Shown here one piece after another: positions 47,383 to 56,849 of a stretch of 64,000 nucleotides of DNA. Below the pieces are notes generated by a model. That model searched no databases, was not told where the DNA came from, and saw only the letters and a program-made list of their open reading frames with translations. Position numbers and translations under genes: made by a program. Numbering within the stretch: the stretch's first letter is position 1; each line of letters opens with the position of its first letter. Source of the stretch: Lapidilactobacillus wuchangensis (GTDB lineage: Bacteria; Bacillota; Bacilli; Lactobacillales; Lactobacillaceae); NCBI RefSeq assembly GCF_003946645.1, contig NZ_RHOU01000002.1:152488-216487 (forward strand), read 5' to 3'.

Positions 47383-47388
47383 TATAAT
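47383..47388 (+). promoter_or_regulatory. map promoter -10 box next to the repeat array
   Basis: A perfect TATAAT (47383-47388) lies 24 bases before the map ribosome site. The matching -35 position (about 47360-47366) falls inside the last repeat unit, so the array end may supply the upstream promoter half. Confidence 0.5.
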
Positions 47389-47411
47389 ATTATTTGAACG
47401 GAGGCAGTTGG

Positions 47412-48248
47412 ATGATTACATTAAAATCAGCTCGAGAAATTGAAGGGATGCGTCGGTCTGGCGAGGTTTTGGCCGGGGTGCATTTAGGCTTACGCGATAT
47501 TATTAAACCAGGTATTTCTGCTTATGATATTGAAGTTTTTGCCGATCATTATATTACTAGTCATGGCGCACGGCCTTCAGAAAAGGGTTTTGAAGGTTAT
47601 AAATACGCAACTTGTGTCGATGTTAATGATGAAGTTGCTCATGGTACGCCACGGCGCGATTTATATTTAAAAGATGGTGACATCGTTAAAGTTGATATGA
47701 CTGTCAATAAAGATGGTTACGAAAGCGATTCTTGCTGGAGTTATGCCGTTGGTAATGTTAGTCAAAAGACAAAAGATTTGATGGAAGTTACTAAAAAAGC
47801 TTTGTACTTAGGTATTGCTGAAAGTGTTGTTGGTAACCGGTTAGGTGATGTCGGTTATGCAATTCAACATTATACTGAAGATGAGCATGGCTACGGCGAT
47901 GTCCGCGATTTAATCGGTCACGGCATCCAACCAACGATGCACGAACAACCTAATGTGCCTCACTATGGCGAACCTGGCAAGGGCCTACGTTTGAAAAATG
48001 GGATGACGATTACCGTCGAACCAATGATCAACGAAGGTACTTGGCAAATTGCTGAAAAAGAAGTCAAAGATCCTAACGATCCTTGGGTCTATTATGTGAC
48101 TGCTGATGGCAGCTGGTCTGCTCAATATGAACATACTTTTGCAATTACGGATAATGGTCCGGAGATTTTAACTTCTCAGGATGCTGCTGAAGATGCTAAG
48201 TATTTAGCTTGGGCCCGTGATTATCTAGCTAAGCGTGATCAAAAATAA
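47412..48248 (+). CDS. map: Methionine aminopeptidase, type I
   Basis: Removes the starting methionine from new proteins. The 278-residue protein has the five metal ligands in the usual order: Asp and Asp in KVDMTVNKDGYESDSCW (about residues 95-111), His in GHGIQPTMHEQPNVPHYG near 172, Glu in TVEPMI near 204 and Glu in AQYEHTFAI near 238. The inserts relative to the E. coli enzyme are usual for lactobacilli. ATG at 47412 is chosen, seven bases after GGAGG; the open frame to 47394 adds a TTG inside that site. Confidence 0.95.
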   Translation: MITLKSAREIEGMRRSGEVLAGVHLGLRDIIKPGISAYDIEVFADHYITSHGARPSEKGFEGYKYATCVDVNDEVAHGTPRRDLYLKDGDIVKVDMTVNKDGYESDSCWSYAVGNVSQKTKDLMEVTKKALYLGIAESVVGNRLGDVGYAIQHYTEDEHGYGDVRDLIGHGIQPTMHEQPNVPHYGEPGKGLRLKNGMTITVEPMINEGTWQIAEKEVKDPNDPWVYYVTADGSWSAQYEHTFAITDNGPEILTSQDAAEDAKYLAWARDYLAKRDQK

Positions 48249-48257
48249 TAATTGAAA

Positions 48258-48292
48258 GTGTTGTTTCTCTGCTGAGAGACAAGGCTTTTTTT
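48258..48292 (+). terminator. Terminator after map
   Basis: TTGTTTCTC (48261-48269) pairs with GAGAGACAA (48274-48282) around a short loop, and a run of seven T residues follows. Confidence 0.85.
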
Positions 48293-48399
48293 ATTGTCAG
48301 CGGTTGGTATTTTTAATCAAAGTAAATTTTAGCGCTGTTAAGGCAGAATTAATGAAATGAGAATACTACAATGTCTACAATTCAGGTCTTCGAAGCTAT

Positions 48400-48625
48400 A
48401 ACATCAGTGCAAAACAGAATAGCGTTTGACTCTGTTCCGGGCTGCTTGGCGTGGAACGCTGCCGGCATTGATTTGAGCTTATTGCTAACGCAACAATCTC
48501 AAATACAAGCCTTGTTCTAAGTGGCCCAGCCACTAAGAACAATTTGGCGGCTGACGCCAAGATCCCTCCACGCCGTCTGGAGTTAATTTGGTGCACTTTA
48601 TTTTTGCTGACAATCAATGCAGTCA
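48400..48625 (+). repeat. Family-1 element, copy E, left arm of an inverted pair
   Basis: Closing stem CTTGGCGT (48445-48452) pairs exactly with 48554-48561. The second hairpin is ATTTGAG/CTCAAAT (48471-48477 with 48498-48504). The third is TTGTTCT/AGAACAA (48512-48518 with 48536-48542), enclosing AGTGGC/GCCACT. It ends in the CGTCTGGAGTT tail. Confidence 0.82.
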
Positions 48626-48667
48626 TTGTGAGATTGCAGCAAATATCTGACTTATGTCACAGTCTTG

Positions 48668-48800
48668 AATTTGGCGGCTGACGACCCGGCGGCCTTCACT
48701 GCATTTTGATCTAAGTTATTCCACGATAGATTTGATTGATATCAAGGCAATACCAGCAAAGTTAGACATCAATTGCCCAGCAACCATCTGGGTAAGCTAA
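48668..48800 (+). repeat. Family-1 element, 3' part only (copy E-prime)
   Basis: Starts at AATTTGGCGGCTGACGACCC and continues through CGGCGGCCTTCACTGC and a CCAGCAACCATCTGG hairpin. It matches the end and tail of copy C rather than the adjacent copy E, and the 5' two-thirds are missing. Confidence 0.65.
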
Positions 48801-48851
48801 AAGAATTAAGCATTACTATTTAGAAAAGCAGACAGCAATAACTTCCAAAGC

Positions 48852-48899
48852 CTGCATGACAATCTTTTTTGAAGTTCAGACACTGTCATGCAGATTTTT
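48852..48899 (+). terminator. Terminator-like hairpin at the centre of the E/F inverted pair
   Basis: CTGCATGACA (48852-48861) pairs exactly with TGTCATGCAG (48884-48893) and is followed by ATTTTTG, like the hairpin at 28996-29045. Confidence 0.65.
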
Positions 48900-48957
48900 G
48901 GCACAACTGTTCTGTTATTACTTCAATTAAGATTAAGCTGCTCAGTCCTGCTACAAC

Positions 48958-49200
48958 TGCCTTAACCACTAACAGCAGTTAACTGCTCTAATTCAACTCC
49001 AGACGGAATGGAGGGCGTGGTTGTCAGCCGCCAAATTATTGTTAGTGCTTTAGCGCTTACAATAAGACTTGTATTTGAGATTGTTGCGCAGCAATAAGCT
49101 CAAATCAATGTCGGCCGCGTTCCACAACCAGCAAGCCCGTAATGGAGTCAAAACCTGTTCTGTTTCAACATTCTCACTAGTGTTAAAGGTTTTGAACTTG
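48958..49200 (-). repeat. Family-1 element, copy F, right arm of an inverted pair
   Basis: Minus orientation: closing stem TGGTTGT/ACAACCA, second hairpin ATTTGAG/CTCAAAT, third hairpin TTATTGT/ACAATAA around an AGCGCT/AGCACT helix, and the CTCCA/TGGAG end hairpin. It starts with CCTTAACCACTAAC, shared with copy D. Confidence 0.8.
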
Positions 49201-49210
49201 CATTGCAATA

Positions 49211-49290
49211 AGTAGCAGATCAGAGTCAGCTGCTATTTTGTTTCAACACCTTCACTAGGTTTAACCGTTTGAAACTTTGATTTGAACCAG
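49211..49290 (-). repeat. Family-1 element, degenerate 5' remnant
   Basis: Read on minus, GTGAAGGTGTTGAAACA and the following AGCAGCTGACTC resemble the first 50 bases of a family-1 element, beside copy F. The rest is absent. This mirrors copy B-prime beside copy B. Confidence 0.55.
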
Positions 49291-49353
49291 CTTGCTCACG
49301 TTCGTTCGCTTTTGTATACTTAGGTTATTGATTTTGATATCGGAGGCTTATTA

Positions 49354-50298
49354 ATGACCCAAACAGATGTGACGGCCTTGCCTTTATTTCGACAGCCAAT
49401 TCCTTGGTACCGCAAATTGTTTGCTTTTGTTCAGCAAGTTGTCGAACGGGTAATTTCTAGTAATATTAGCAATGCAGCCAAAGTAATTACTTATTATGTT
49501 TTATTAGCGTTTTTTCCAATGGTTATTTTCGTCGGTAATATGCTGCCATACTTGGGCTTAGATGCCAAAACAGTCATGACTTATTTGGACATGGCCTTTC
49601 CTGAACAACTATTGCCAGTCGTGCGACCGATTGTCATCTCCTTACTTGGCAAAAGTAATGGCGGTTTGTTGTCCATTGGGGTGATTGCCACGCTTTGGGC
49701 AGGTAGTCGTGCTTTAAACGCGATTCGTTACAGTATGAATGATGCTTATCAGGTTAATAATTCGACAATTTATAGTGATGTTCCTTTTCAAAATGCCATT
49801 GTTCGCCGTTTTTTCGCCTTTATTCTGACGTTTATTTTTATTGTTAGTTTGCTGCTCATTATTGTGGCGTTTACTTTTGGCCAGCAGTTTCTGGAGTGGG
49901 TCGTGCCAACCTTTCATTGGTCAGAGAAAATTCTGGTAACTTTTACCCGTTGGAAATGGCCAGTAATTGTTACTGTCGTTGTGGCGGTTTTGCTATTTTT
50001 GCAATATATTTTGCCAAACATTCATTTTAAATTTTGGACGGTTTTACCGGGCACGATTTTTACCGCAATTGGTTGGTTAGTTCTGACGCAAGGTTTCACT
50101 TTATATGTCAAATACTTCGCCAAGTCTTTCAATAGTTATGGTACTATTGGTACGGTAATTGTGGGGCTGTTGTGGTTGAATTTTGCCGCGACTTTATTAA
50201 TGATTGGCGTCGTGATCAATGCCGTTTTTAATGAATCTTGGCATGGCACTGATGGCCAAGTGCCTAGTCGAATTGCCCGCTTTTTAAGGAGCCGTTAG
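49354..50298 (+). CDS. YihY/BrkB-family membrane protein
   Basis: A 314-residue inner-membrane protein with about six hydrophobic helices and the family segments NISNAAKVITYYVLLAFFPM near 44-63 and SYGTIGTVIVGLLWLNFAATLLM near 258-280. The family was once annotated as ribonuclease BN, but that activity belongs to a different protein; function is unknown. ATG follows GGAGG. It lies after the E/F repeat pair and before galU. Confidence 0.88.
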   Translation: MTQTDVTALPLFRQPIPWYRKLFAFVQQVVERVISSNISNAAKVITYYVLLAFFPMVIFVGNMLPYLGLDAKTVMTYLDMAFPEQLLPVVRPIVISLLGKSNGGLLSIGVIATLWAGSRALNAIRYSMNDAYQVNNSTIYSDVPFQNAIVRRFFAFILTFIFIVSLLLIIVAFTFGQQFLEWVVPTFHWSEKILVTFTRWKWPVIVTVVVAVLLFLQYILPNIHFKFWTVLPGTIFTAIGWLVLTQGFTLYVKYFAKSFNSYGTIGTVIVGLLWLNFAATLLMIGVVINAVFNESWHGTDGQVPSRIARFLRSR

Positions 50299-50501
50299 GA
50301 ATTGTGTGTAATTATTTTCACTTGAGGGTAAATATGGTATGCTTGACAGTGAGTCATTTAGATTCATTTTAAATTTGTTTGGTGTGGTGCTTGGCGCGAA
50401 TAATTAACGATTTGAAAGAGTGGGTCATACCGCTGGTTTAAATCATTTTTAAAAGTCGCTGAAAGTGCTGCGCCAGACAGGTTATCTTAGGAGGTTTTTT
50501 G

Positions 50502-51416
50502 ATGAAAGTTCGTAAAGCAGTCATTCCCGCAGCTGGCTTTGGGACCCGCTTCTTACCCGCAACGAAAGCAATGGCCAAGGAAATGTTACCAATTGTTGAT
50601 AAACCAACGATCCAATTCATCGTTGAAGAAGCAAAGGCATCAGGTATTGAGGACATTTTAATTATTACGGGTAAAGGCAAGCGGCCAATCGAAGACCACT
50701 TTGATTCTGTACCTGAACTCGAACATGATTTAGCTGAAAAAGGGAAAACTAAATTATTAGAGTTGGTTCAAGAAACAACTAAAATGGGCGTTAATCTTTA
50801 CTTCACCCGGCAATCTCATCCTAATGGATTAGGTGATGCGGTGCGCTTAGCGAAGTCATTTGTGGCTGACGAACCTTTCGTGGTCATGTTGGGCGATGAC
50901 TTAATGCAGGATAAGGTACCTTTAACGAAACAATTAATTGAGGATTATCAAAAGACTCATGCTTCAACTTTAGCCGTGATGCAAGTGCCTAAGGATGAAG
51001 TTTCAGCTTATGGTGTGATTGATCCTGAAGGCGAAACCATGCCTGGCCTTTATAACGTGCGTCGTTTCGTGGAAAAGCCAAAAGTTGAAGAAGCACCAAG
51101 TAACTTAGCCATTATTGGCCGTTATTTATTAACACCAGAAATTTTTGATATTCTTGAAACCCAAAAACCAGGCGCTGGCAACGAAATTCAATTAACTGAT
51201 GCCATCGATACCATGAACAAGACCCAACGTGTCTTTGCTCATGAGTTCAAGGGTCGTCGTTTTGATGTGGGAAATAAATTCGGTTATGTTAAAACCAGTA
51301 TTGAATTTGGCCTGAATCATCCTGAAATCAAAGATGATTTGCGGAAGTTGATTATTGATCTTGGCGCTAAATTAGCCGCAGAGGATCAACAAAAAGCAGC
51401 CAAAAATAAAAAATAA
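50502..51416 (+). CDS. galU: UTP-glucose-1-phosphate uridylyltransferase
   Basis: Makes UDP-glucose for the Leloir pathway, glycolipids, teichoic acid glucosylation and polysaccharide synthesis. The 304-residue protein starts [35 protein letters not shown], the nucleotide-binding signature. It has the [10 protein letters not shown] metal site near 126 and VEKP near 190. ATG at 50502 is seven bases after AGGAGG; a TTG directly before it is less likely. UDP-glucose could feed the GtrII-type system upstream in the window. Confidence 0.95.
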   Translation: MKVRKAVIPAAGFGTRFLPATKAMAKEMLPIVDKPTIQFIVEEAKASGIEDILIITGKGKRPIEDHFDSVPELEHDLAEKGKTKLLELVQETTKMGVNLYFTRQSHPNGLGDAVRLAKSFVADEPFVVMLGDDLMQDKVPLTKQLIEDYQKTHASTLAVMQVPKDEVSAYGVIDPEGETMPGLYNVRRFVEKPKVEEAPSNLAIIGRYLLTPEIFDILETQKPGAGNEIQLTDAIDTMNKTQRVFAHEFKGRRFDVGNKFGYVKTSIEFGLNHPEIKDDLRKLIIDLGAKLAAEDQQKAAKNKK

Positions 51417-51469
51417 CCAGTGCTGAATTGCATTGATATTTAATGACTTAGTTCTGATTTAAGTGGCAG

Positions 51470-51506
51470 AAAAGCCAATATTCATTAGAGAATATTGGCT
51501 TTTTTG
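51470..51506 (+). terminator. Terminator after galU
   Basis: AAAAGCCAATATTC (51470-51483) pairs with GAATATTGGCTTTT (51490-51503) and continues in T residues. Confidence 0.9.
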
Positions 51507-51615
51507 CTTGATTTGAAGAGTAATTTACCGATTTGATTTCGGCAACAATAAAAGCGATAAATAAAATAATAACTTATACTTTAGATAGGCAATAATTAAT
51601 TGATATCAGGTATAA

Positions 51616-51909
51616 TTAATGTAGCCAAGCTTGTTGATTGACCATCCGAAAACCAAAGACGGGCTGTTCTTGACCTTGATGACTAACAAAAATTGGTAAT
51701 TGATAATAAGCTGGTTGATTTAATAAAAAGAGCAGTTCCCATTGTTGGAGCGTTTTGGTACCAGTGGTGGTAGTCAGTACGAGCTGTTGTTCTGGTTGCG
51801 TTTCTGGCTGGATAAATAACAGCGGCCAGTTTTGATCATCAGTGCGATAATAGAAGGTGGTCTTTTTACGTAAATCAGCAATTAATTGTAAGAAATCAAT
51901 GACCAGCAT
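51616..51909 (-). CDS. Small protein of unknown function
   Basis: A 97-residue protein rich in Gln, Leu and Thr, without membrane helix or cysteine. Alternating polar and hydrophobic stretches (TTFYYRTDDQNWPLLFIQP; QQLVLTTTTGTKTLQQWELLFLL) suggest a beta-rich fold. AAGGAG sits eight bases before the ATG, and codon use is that of neighbours, so it is probably real. It is divergent from the thiolase operon. No family was recognised. Confidence 0.6.
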   Translation of the reverse strand: MLVIDFLQLIADLRKKTTFYYRTDDQNWPLLFIQPETQPEQQLVLTTTTGTKTLQQWELLFLLNQPAYYQLPIFVSHQGQEQPVFGFRMVNQQAWLH

Positions 51910-52154
51910 GGGCTTGGCTCCTTTTTGAAATTTTATTAAGTTTGGCCATTATGCGCAGCGACCGCTGCCTTGATGTCGTATAATTTCTAGTAATTATTTT
52001 AGTTGCGGGATGATCAAAGTGGGGCACTTTTGGAATTGGTTCCTTATTAGCAGACACTTTGAACACGGTTGGCCAGCTTAAATAGACAAACATTTAGTGG
52101 TAAGTTATTCTATAGTTTAACAGTTTTTAGGTTTTGTGGTAAAGGAGTAGTTGT

Positions 52155-53333
52155 GTGGAACGAATTGTAATTGTTGCAGCAAAGCGAACGGCGATTGGTA
52201 AGTTTGGTGGTCAGTTCAGTCAGGTTGATGCCGTCGCTTTAGGTAAAGCTTGTTTACAGGGATTATTGGCAACTATTCCCCAAGCTAGCCAATTAGTGGA
52301 ACAAGTTTGGTTGGGCAATGTTTTAGGTGCTGGTTTAGGACAAAATCCGGCGCGCCAGGTATTATTGCGCGCTGGTCTGCCAGTGACCGCCACCGCCACG
52401 ACAATCAATGATGTTTGTGGTTCCAGCTTGAAAGCTTTGCGATTGGCTCAGATGAGTTTGCTATTAGGTGATGCCCAAGTAGTCGTAGCCGGTGGGATTG
52501 AAAATATGTCTCAGGCGCCGATTTTAGAAACCCGGCCGCCGCGCAAGGGACAACCGGTCACTACAACGAACAAAGTGGACAGTTTATTCCACGATGGCTT
52601 AACTGATAGTTTAACGGACCAAGCAATGGGCTTAGAAGTTGAAGCATTGGCTGCACAGAATCAAATCAGCCGTTTAGCTCAAGATAAGTTTGCCTTATGG
52701 TCACAAGAAAAAGCTGCCGCTGCCGAAACAGCTGGTTTATTCGTTGATGAAATTATTCCGGTGACCGTAGCGGGCCAAGTAATTGCTCATGATGAAACTA
52801 TTCGCCGCAATACCTCATTAGCCAAATTAAGCCAGCTTCAGCCCGCTTTTCAGGCAGAGGGAACAATTACAGCGGGTAATGCTTCGCCAATCAATGACGG
52901 GGCAAGTATGCTCCTTTTGACGACGGCTACCTTTGCTCGTGAACACGATTGGCCAATTGAGGCTTATTTGGAAGAGTTCGCCGAATCTGGCGTTGCCTCA
53001 CCAGAATTTGGGTTAGCTCCGATTACAGCCGTTAAGACCGTTCTTGAGAAGGCACACTTAACGATGGCCCAAATTGATGTGGTTGAGTTAAATGAAGCCT
53101 TTGCGGCACAAGCATTGGCTGTTCAAACAGCTTTGGCCATCCCTGATAGCAAATTAAATCCTTTGGGTGGTGCCATTGCTTTAGGGCATCCACTAGGCGC
53201 GACTGGCACCCGGATGATTGCAACTTTGCTGACTGCATTAAAAACGAACCAAGCAACCCATGGCTTGGCCACTTTATGTATTGGTGGCGGTCAAGGGATT
53301 GCTTGGCATTTAAGTCGTGAGGGCTTAGTCTAA
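52155..53333 (+). CDS. Acetyl-CoA acetyltransferase (thiolase)
   Basis: Condenses two acetyl-CoA to acetoacetyl-CoA, the first step of the mevalonate route. The 392-residue protein has the nucleophile Cys88 in DVCGSS, the GHPLGATG motif with its His near 350 and the second cysteine in CIGGGQG near 378. The start is a GTG seven bases after AAAGGAG. It overlaps mvaA by one base (TAATG), so the two are coupled. The order thiolase-mvaA-mvaS supplies the whole upper mevalonate pathway from one operon. Confidence 0.95.
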   Translation: MERIVIVAAKRTAIGKFGGQFSQVDAVALGKACLQGLLATIPQASQLVEQVWLGNVLGAGLGQNPARQVLLRAGLPVTATATTINDVCGSSLKALRLAQMSLLLGDAQVVVAGGIENMSQAPILETRPPRKGQPVTTTNKVDSLFHDGLTDSLTDQAMGLEVEALAAQNQISRLAQDKFALWSQEKAAAAETAGLFVDEIIPVTVAGQVIAHDETIRRNTSLAKLSQLQPAFQAEGTITAGNASPINDGASMLLLTTATFAREHDWPIEAYLEEFAESGVASPEFGLAPITAVKTVLEKAHLTMAQIDVVELNEAFAAQALAVQTALAIPDSKLNPLGGAIALGHPLGATGTRMIATLLTALKTNQATHGLATLCIGGGQGIAWHLSREGLV

Positions 53334-54604
53334 TGACAAAATTTTACGAATTAAGTCGACACCAGCGACTGCGACAATTAGTACAAACGGGTGCTTTAGC
53401 GCCGGAAAGCGCCGACTTTTTAGCGACTAAACCGGCTTTGGCCGATGAAATCTTAACGGCAATGACTGAAAATGATTTAGGCCAATTTGTTTTACCTTAC
53501 GGCGTCGGCGCAAATTTCTTAATTGATGGTCAAGACTACTATGTGCCAATGGTTACTGAAGAACCATCAGTAGTTGCTGCAGCCAGTAATGGTGCCCAAC
53601 GTGTTAAACAAGGGGGCGGCTTTAAAACTATTGCCGTCGAGCATTTGATTCTGGCCCAAATAATTTTAACAGCGGTGACTGATTTTGCTGATTTACAGCA
53701 GCGCCTGCAAAAAGTCGACCAGCAAATTTTCACAGTTGCGGCTCAGGCCCATCCCAGTATGGTCAAACGTGGCGGTGGCTTGCGGTCTTGGCAAGTGACC
53801 CCAGTTGGTGCTGACCAAGCTAAAATCAGTCTGTGGTTAGATCCGCAGGCTGCTTTTGGCGCTAATTTTGCTAATACCGTGGCTGAGAGCGTTGCGGAAT
53901 ACCTTCAGCAACAGATGTTAGTGGCTGACGAACAGGTTTTGGCAGCGATTTTAAGTAATTCTGGCGCTAAAATGTATGTTACCGTTCAAGCTGAAATTCC
54001 TTGGTCCGCTTTGGCGACCAGCACGTTATCTGGTGCGATTGTGGCCGCACGGATTGCCCAACTTAATCAATTCTCACAACAAGACGCTGAACGGGCTTGT
54101 ACAGAAAATAAGGGCATTTTAAATGGTGTTTTTGCGGCTGCACTGGCGACTGGCAACGACTTGCGGGCAATTAGTGCGGCAACGACGGCCTGGTTAATTG
54201 AACGTCAGCAATTAGTGCTCAGTCAGTGGCAAAATTTGCCAGCTGATCGTCTGTTACGTGGTAAATTGACGATTCCTTTGCCAATTGGTCAAGTTGGCGG
54301 GGCCATCAACTCTTTACCAACAGCGATGATTAGTCAAGAGTTGTTACAGCAGCCAACAGTTGAACAACTGATGAGCATTATTGCCAGCGTCGGCTTAGCG
54401 AATAATTTGGCGGCGTTACGCTCGTTAGTCACTACAGGAATTCAAGCGGGTCACATGCGCTTGCAAGCAGCCAACTTGGCAATTTTAGCGGGGGCGCAAC
54501 CGGCGGAAATCGAACTGTTAACCGCCTTACTCAATCAAGAACACAGACTTGATTTGGCTAAGGCCCAATTGATCTTACAACAATTACGACAACAAAAGAG
54601 GTAG
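53333..54604 (+). CDS. mvaA: Hydroxymethylglutaryl-CoA reductase, class II
   Basis: Reduces HMG-CoA to mevalonate for isoprenoid precursors (undecaprenol, quinones). The 423-residue protein is of the bacterial class II form. It has the ENKGILNGVFAAALATGNDLRAI catalytic Lys/Asp region near 260-285 and GHMRLQAANLA with the catalytic His near 380. The cofactor cannot be decided by eye. It is coupled to thiolase upstream, and mvaS starts eight bases after its stop. Confidence 0.96.
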   Translation: MTKFYELSRHQRLRQLVQTGALAPESADFLATKPALADEILTAMTENDLGQFVLPYGVGANFLIDGQDYYVPMVTEEPSVVAAASNGAQRVKQGGGFKTIAVEHLILAQIILTAVTDFADLQQRLQKVDQQIFTVAAQAHPSMVKRGGGLRSWQVTPVGADQAKISLWLDPQAAFGANFANTVAESVAEYLQQQMLVADEQVLAAILSNSGAKMYVTVQAEIPWSALATSTLSGAIVAARIAQLNQFSQQDAERACTENKGILNGVFAAALATGNDLRAISAATTAWLIERQQLVLSQWQNLPADRLLRGKLTIPLPIGQVGGAINSLPTAMISQELLQQPTVEQLMSIIASVGLANNLAALRSLVTTGIQAGHMRLQAANLAILAGAQPAEIELLTALLNQEHRLDLAKAQLILQQLRQQKR

Positions 54605-54612
54605 AAATAGCT

Positions 54613-55800
54613 GTGGAAACAACCATAGGCATTGATAAAATCGGCTTTTATAGTCCAGAATATTATTTAGATCTCGCCGATTTGGCGGCGGCACGGCAGG
54701 TTGATCCCGCTAAGTATAAAATTGGCATTGGCCAGGATCAAATGGCCGTTTTACCACCAGACCAGGATATTGTGACCATGGCAGCCAATGCAGCTAGTCA
54801 AATTCTTGATCAAGCTGATCGGGAACAAATCGATTTACTGATTTTTGCCACGGAAAGTGGGATCGATCAGTCGAAAGCCGCGGCGCTTTATTTACAGGAA
54901 TTACTAGCTGTTAATCACAAGGCTCGAGCTTTTGAGGTTAAGGAAGCTTGTTATGGGGCGACCGCTGGCTTGCAGATTGCTTATGATCACTTAGCCGCCC
55001 ATCCTCAAAGTCAAAAAGTATTAGTGGTGGGAGCTGACGTGGCTCGGTATGGCTTGGCAACCGCTGGTGAAGTGACTCAAGGTGCTGGCGCTATTGCCCT
55101 TTTGATTACGCGACAGCCACGATTATTAGCTTTGCAACAACCAACTGCTTATTACAGTGAAGAAATCATGGACTTCTGGCGGCCGAATTATCGTGATACG
55201 GCCTTAGCTGATGGTAAATTTTCTACTGAGCAGTATTTACGCTTTTTAGCATTAACTTGGCAAGATTACCAAGCCAAGACAAACATGACTTTAGCCGATT
55301 TGACCGCCGTTTTATTCCACATTCCCTTTACTAAATTGGGTTTAAAAGGATTACGGCAAATGACTGCTGATTTAGCAGCCTCAGATAAAGACAATTACTT
55401 TGATTATTTCCAACAGGCAACGGTTTATAATCGTCAAGTTGGTAATTTATATACTGGTTCTTTATACTTAAGTTTACTTTCATTGCTTGATCAGCAACAG
55501 CTACCAGCTGGTGCGCGCCTGGGATTATACAGTTATGGTTCCGGCGCCGTGGCCGAATTTTTTACCGCATTAGTTCAGCCCGATTATCAACAACATCTCC
55601 AAGTGGCTGTTCATCAGCAGCAATTGGCGCAACGACAACGGCTAACGGTGGCGGAATATGAACAATTATTCCAGCAAACTGGCCTGACTGATGACCAAGA
55701 TTATCAAATTGAACCGCAATCACCACAGGCTAAGTTTTATTTTGCTGGGCAGCATGATCAACGGCGAATTTATCAACGAAAGGAGCCCCTTCATTCATGA
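54613..55800 (+). CDS. mvaS: Hydroxymethylglutaryl-CoA synthase
   Basis: Condenses acetoacetyl-CoA with acetyl-CoA to HMG-CoA. The 395-residue protein has the nucleophile Cys113 in KEACYGATAGLQ and the acid ATESGIDQSKAAA near 79-91, typical of MvaS. The start is GTG after AGAGG. The stop overlaps the start of the next gene by four bases (ATGA), which ties the hydroxyacid dehydrogenase into the same translational unit. Confidence 0.96.
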   Translation: METTIGIDKIGFYSPEYYLDLADLAAARQVDPAKYKIGIGQDQMAVLPPDQDIVTMAANAASQILDQADREQIDLLIFATESGIDQSKAAALYLQELLAVNHKARAFEVKEACYGATAGLQIAYDHLAAHPQSQKVLVVGADVARYGLATAGEVTQGAGAIALLITRQPRLLALQQPTAYYSEEIMDFWRPNYRDTALADGKFSTEQYLRFLALTWQDYQAKTNMTLADLTAVLFHIPFTKLGLKGLRQMTADLAASDKDNYFDYFQQATVYNRQVGNLYTGSLYLSLLSLLDQQQLPAGARLGLYSYGSGAVAEFFTALVQPDYQQHLQVAVHQQQLAQRQRLTVAEYEQLFQQTGLTDDQDYQIEPQSPQAKFYFAGQHDQRRIYQRKEPLHS

Positions 55801-56789
55801 AAATAACAGCATATGGCGTCCGACCAGAGGAAAAACTTTGGTTACAACAGTTGGCAGAATCAGCAGGGTTTGAATTAGTACAAACGTCTGCTTGGTTAAC
55901 GGCTGACAATGTGGCCTTGGCTCAGGGAAGCTGTGGCATTAGTGCTTTTCAAACCTTGCCTTATGACCAAGCCATCTTTGCACAAATGGCGGCTTTGCAG
56001 ATTCCCGTCTTGGCTATTCGAAATGTTGGCACCGATAATATTGATCTAGCAAGTGCTGCTCACTATGGGATTCAGATTAGTAATGTGCCCAGCTATTCAC
56101 CGGCAGCGATTGCTGAATTTGTGGTATTATCGGCGCTGGAATTATTGCGTCGAGTACCAGCCATGACCAAATTAGTCGCTCAGGACAAATTGGCCGCCGT
56201 TCAAATTTTAGTGGGTCGCGAATTAAACCAACAGACCGTGGGTGTTGTTGGTACGGGGCATATTGGCTTACTTGCCGCCAAAACTTTCCATAATTTTGGC
56301 GCTAAAGTCATTGCCTTTGATGCTTTTCCACGCGCTGACAAACCTGATTGGCTAAGTTATACTGCTGATTTGCCGACGCTATTAAAACAAAGTCAAATCG
56401 TGACCCTACATGTGCCTGGTATTAAGGCAAATGATCATTTATTAAATGCCGACACTTTGAAATTACTGCCGCAGGGTGCGGTGGTGATTAATACGGCTCG
56501 TGGTAATTTGATTGATACGGCGGCGTTATATGCTGCCTTGCAGTCGGATCAAATTGGTGGCGCAGCAATTGATACCTATGAATTTGAGGCGCAAATTGAG
56601 CGAGCCAGTGAACAGCAACAACCGATTACGGCACCTTATTATCATGAATTGGCTGCCTTAGACAATGTGCTTTTAACGCCCCATATTGCTTATCATACCG
56701 ATGTCGCTGTTCAAAATATGGTGCAAGGCTCCGTGGCGAATATCTTAAATTATCAAAGTCACCAGCAGCTACTAAACCCAGTGAAATAG
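55797..56789 (+). CDS. D-2-hydroxyacid dehydrogenase, LdhD-like
   Basis: NAD-dependent dehydrogenase of the D-lactate/D-2-hydroxyisocaproate family; it reduces a 2-keto acid to the D-hydroxy acid. The 330-residue protein has the Rossmann motif GTGHIGLLAAKTF near 149-161 and the catalytic Arg in NTARGNLID near 230-238. The Glu follows in YEFE and the His in LTPHIAYHT near 296. It could be a D-lactate dehydrogenase or an enzyme for branched-chain keto acids. It is translationally coupled to mvaS, an unusual place for this enzyme. Confidence 0.9.
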   Translation: MKITAYGVRPEEKLWLQQLAESAGFELVQTSAWLTADNVALAQGSCGISAFQTLPYDQAIFAQMAALQIPVLAIRNVGTDNIDLASAAHYGIQISNVPSYSPAAIAEFVVLSALELLRRVPAMTKLVAQDKLAAVQILVGRELNQQTVGVVGTGHIGLLAAKTFHNFGAKVIAFDAFPRADKPDWLSYTADLPTLLKQSQIVTLHVPGIKANDHLLNADTLKLLPQGAVVINTARGNLIDTAALYAALQSDQIGGAAIDTYEFEAQIERASEQQQPITAPYYHELAALDNVLLTPHIAYHTDVAVQNMVQGSVANILNYQSHQQLLNPVK

Positions 56790-56849
56790 CGGCTAGTTGG
56801 GCGTCAATTAAGTCTTAAAGTGGTAAACCAAAATAATTAGCCGAAAAGC

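Noticed and set aside
51896-52093. 65-codon minus-strand frame upstream of the small unknown gene
   Set aside because: Overlaps the start region of the 51616-51909 gene, lacks a ribosome site and covers the promoter area of the divergent genes.
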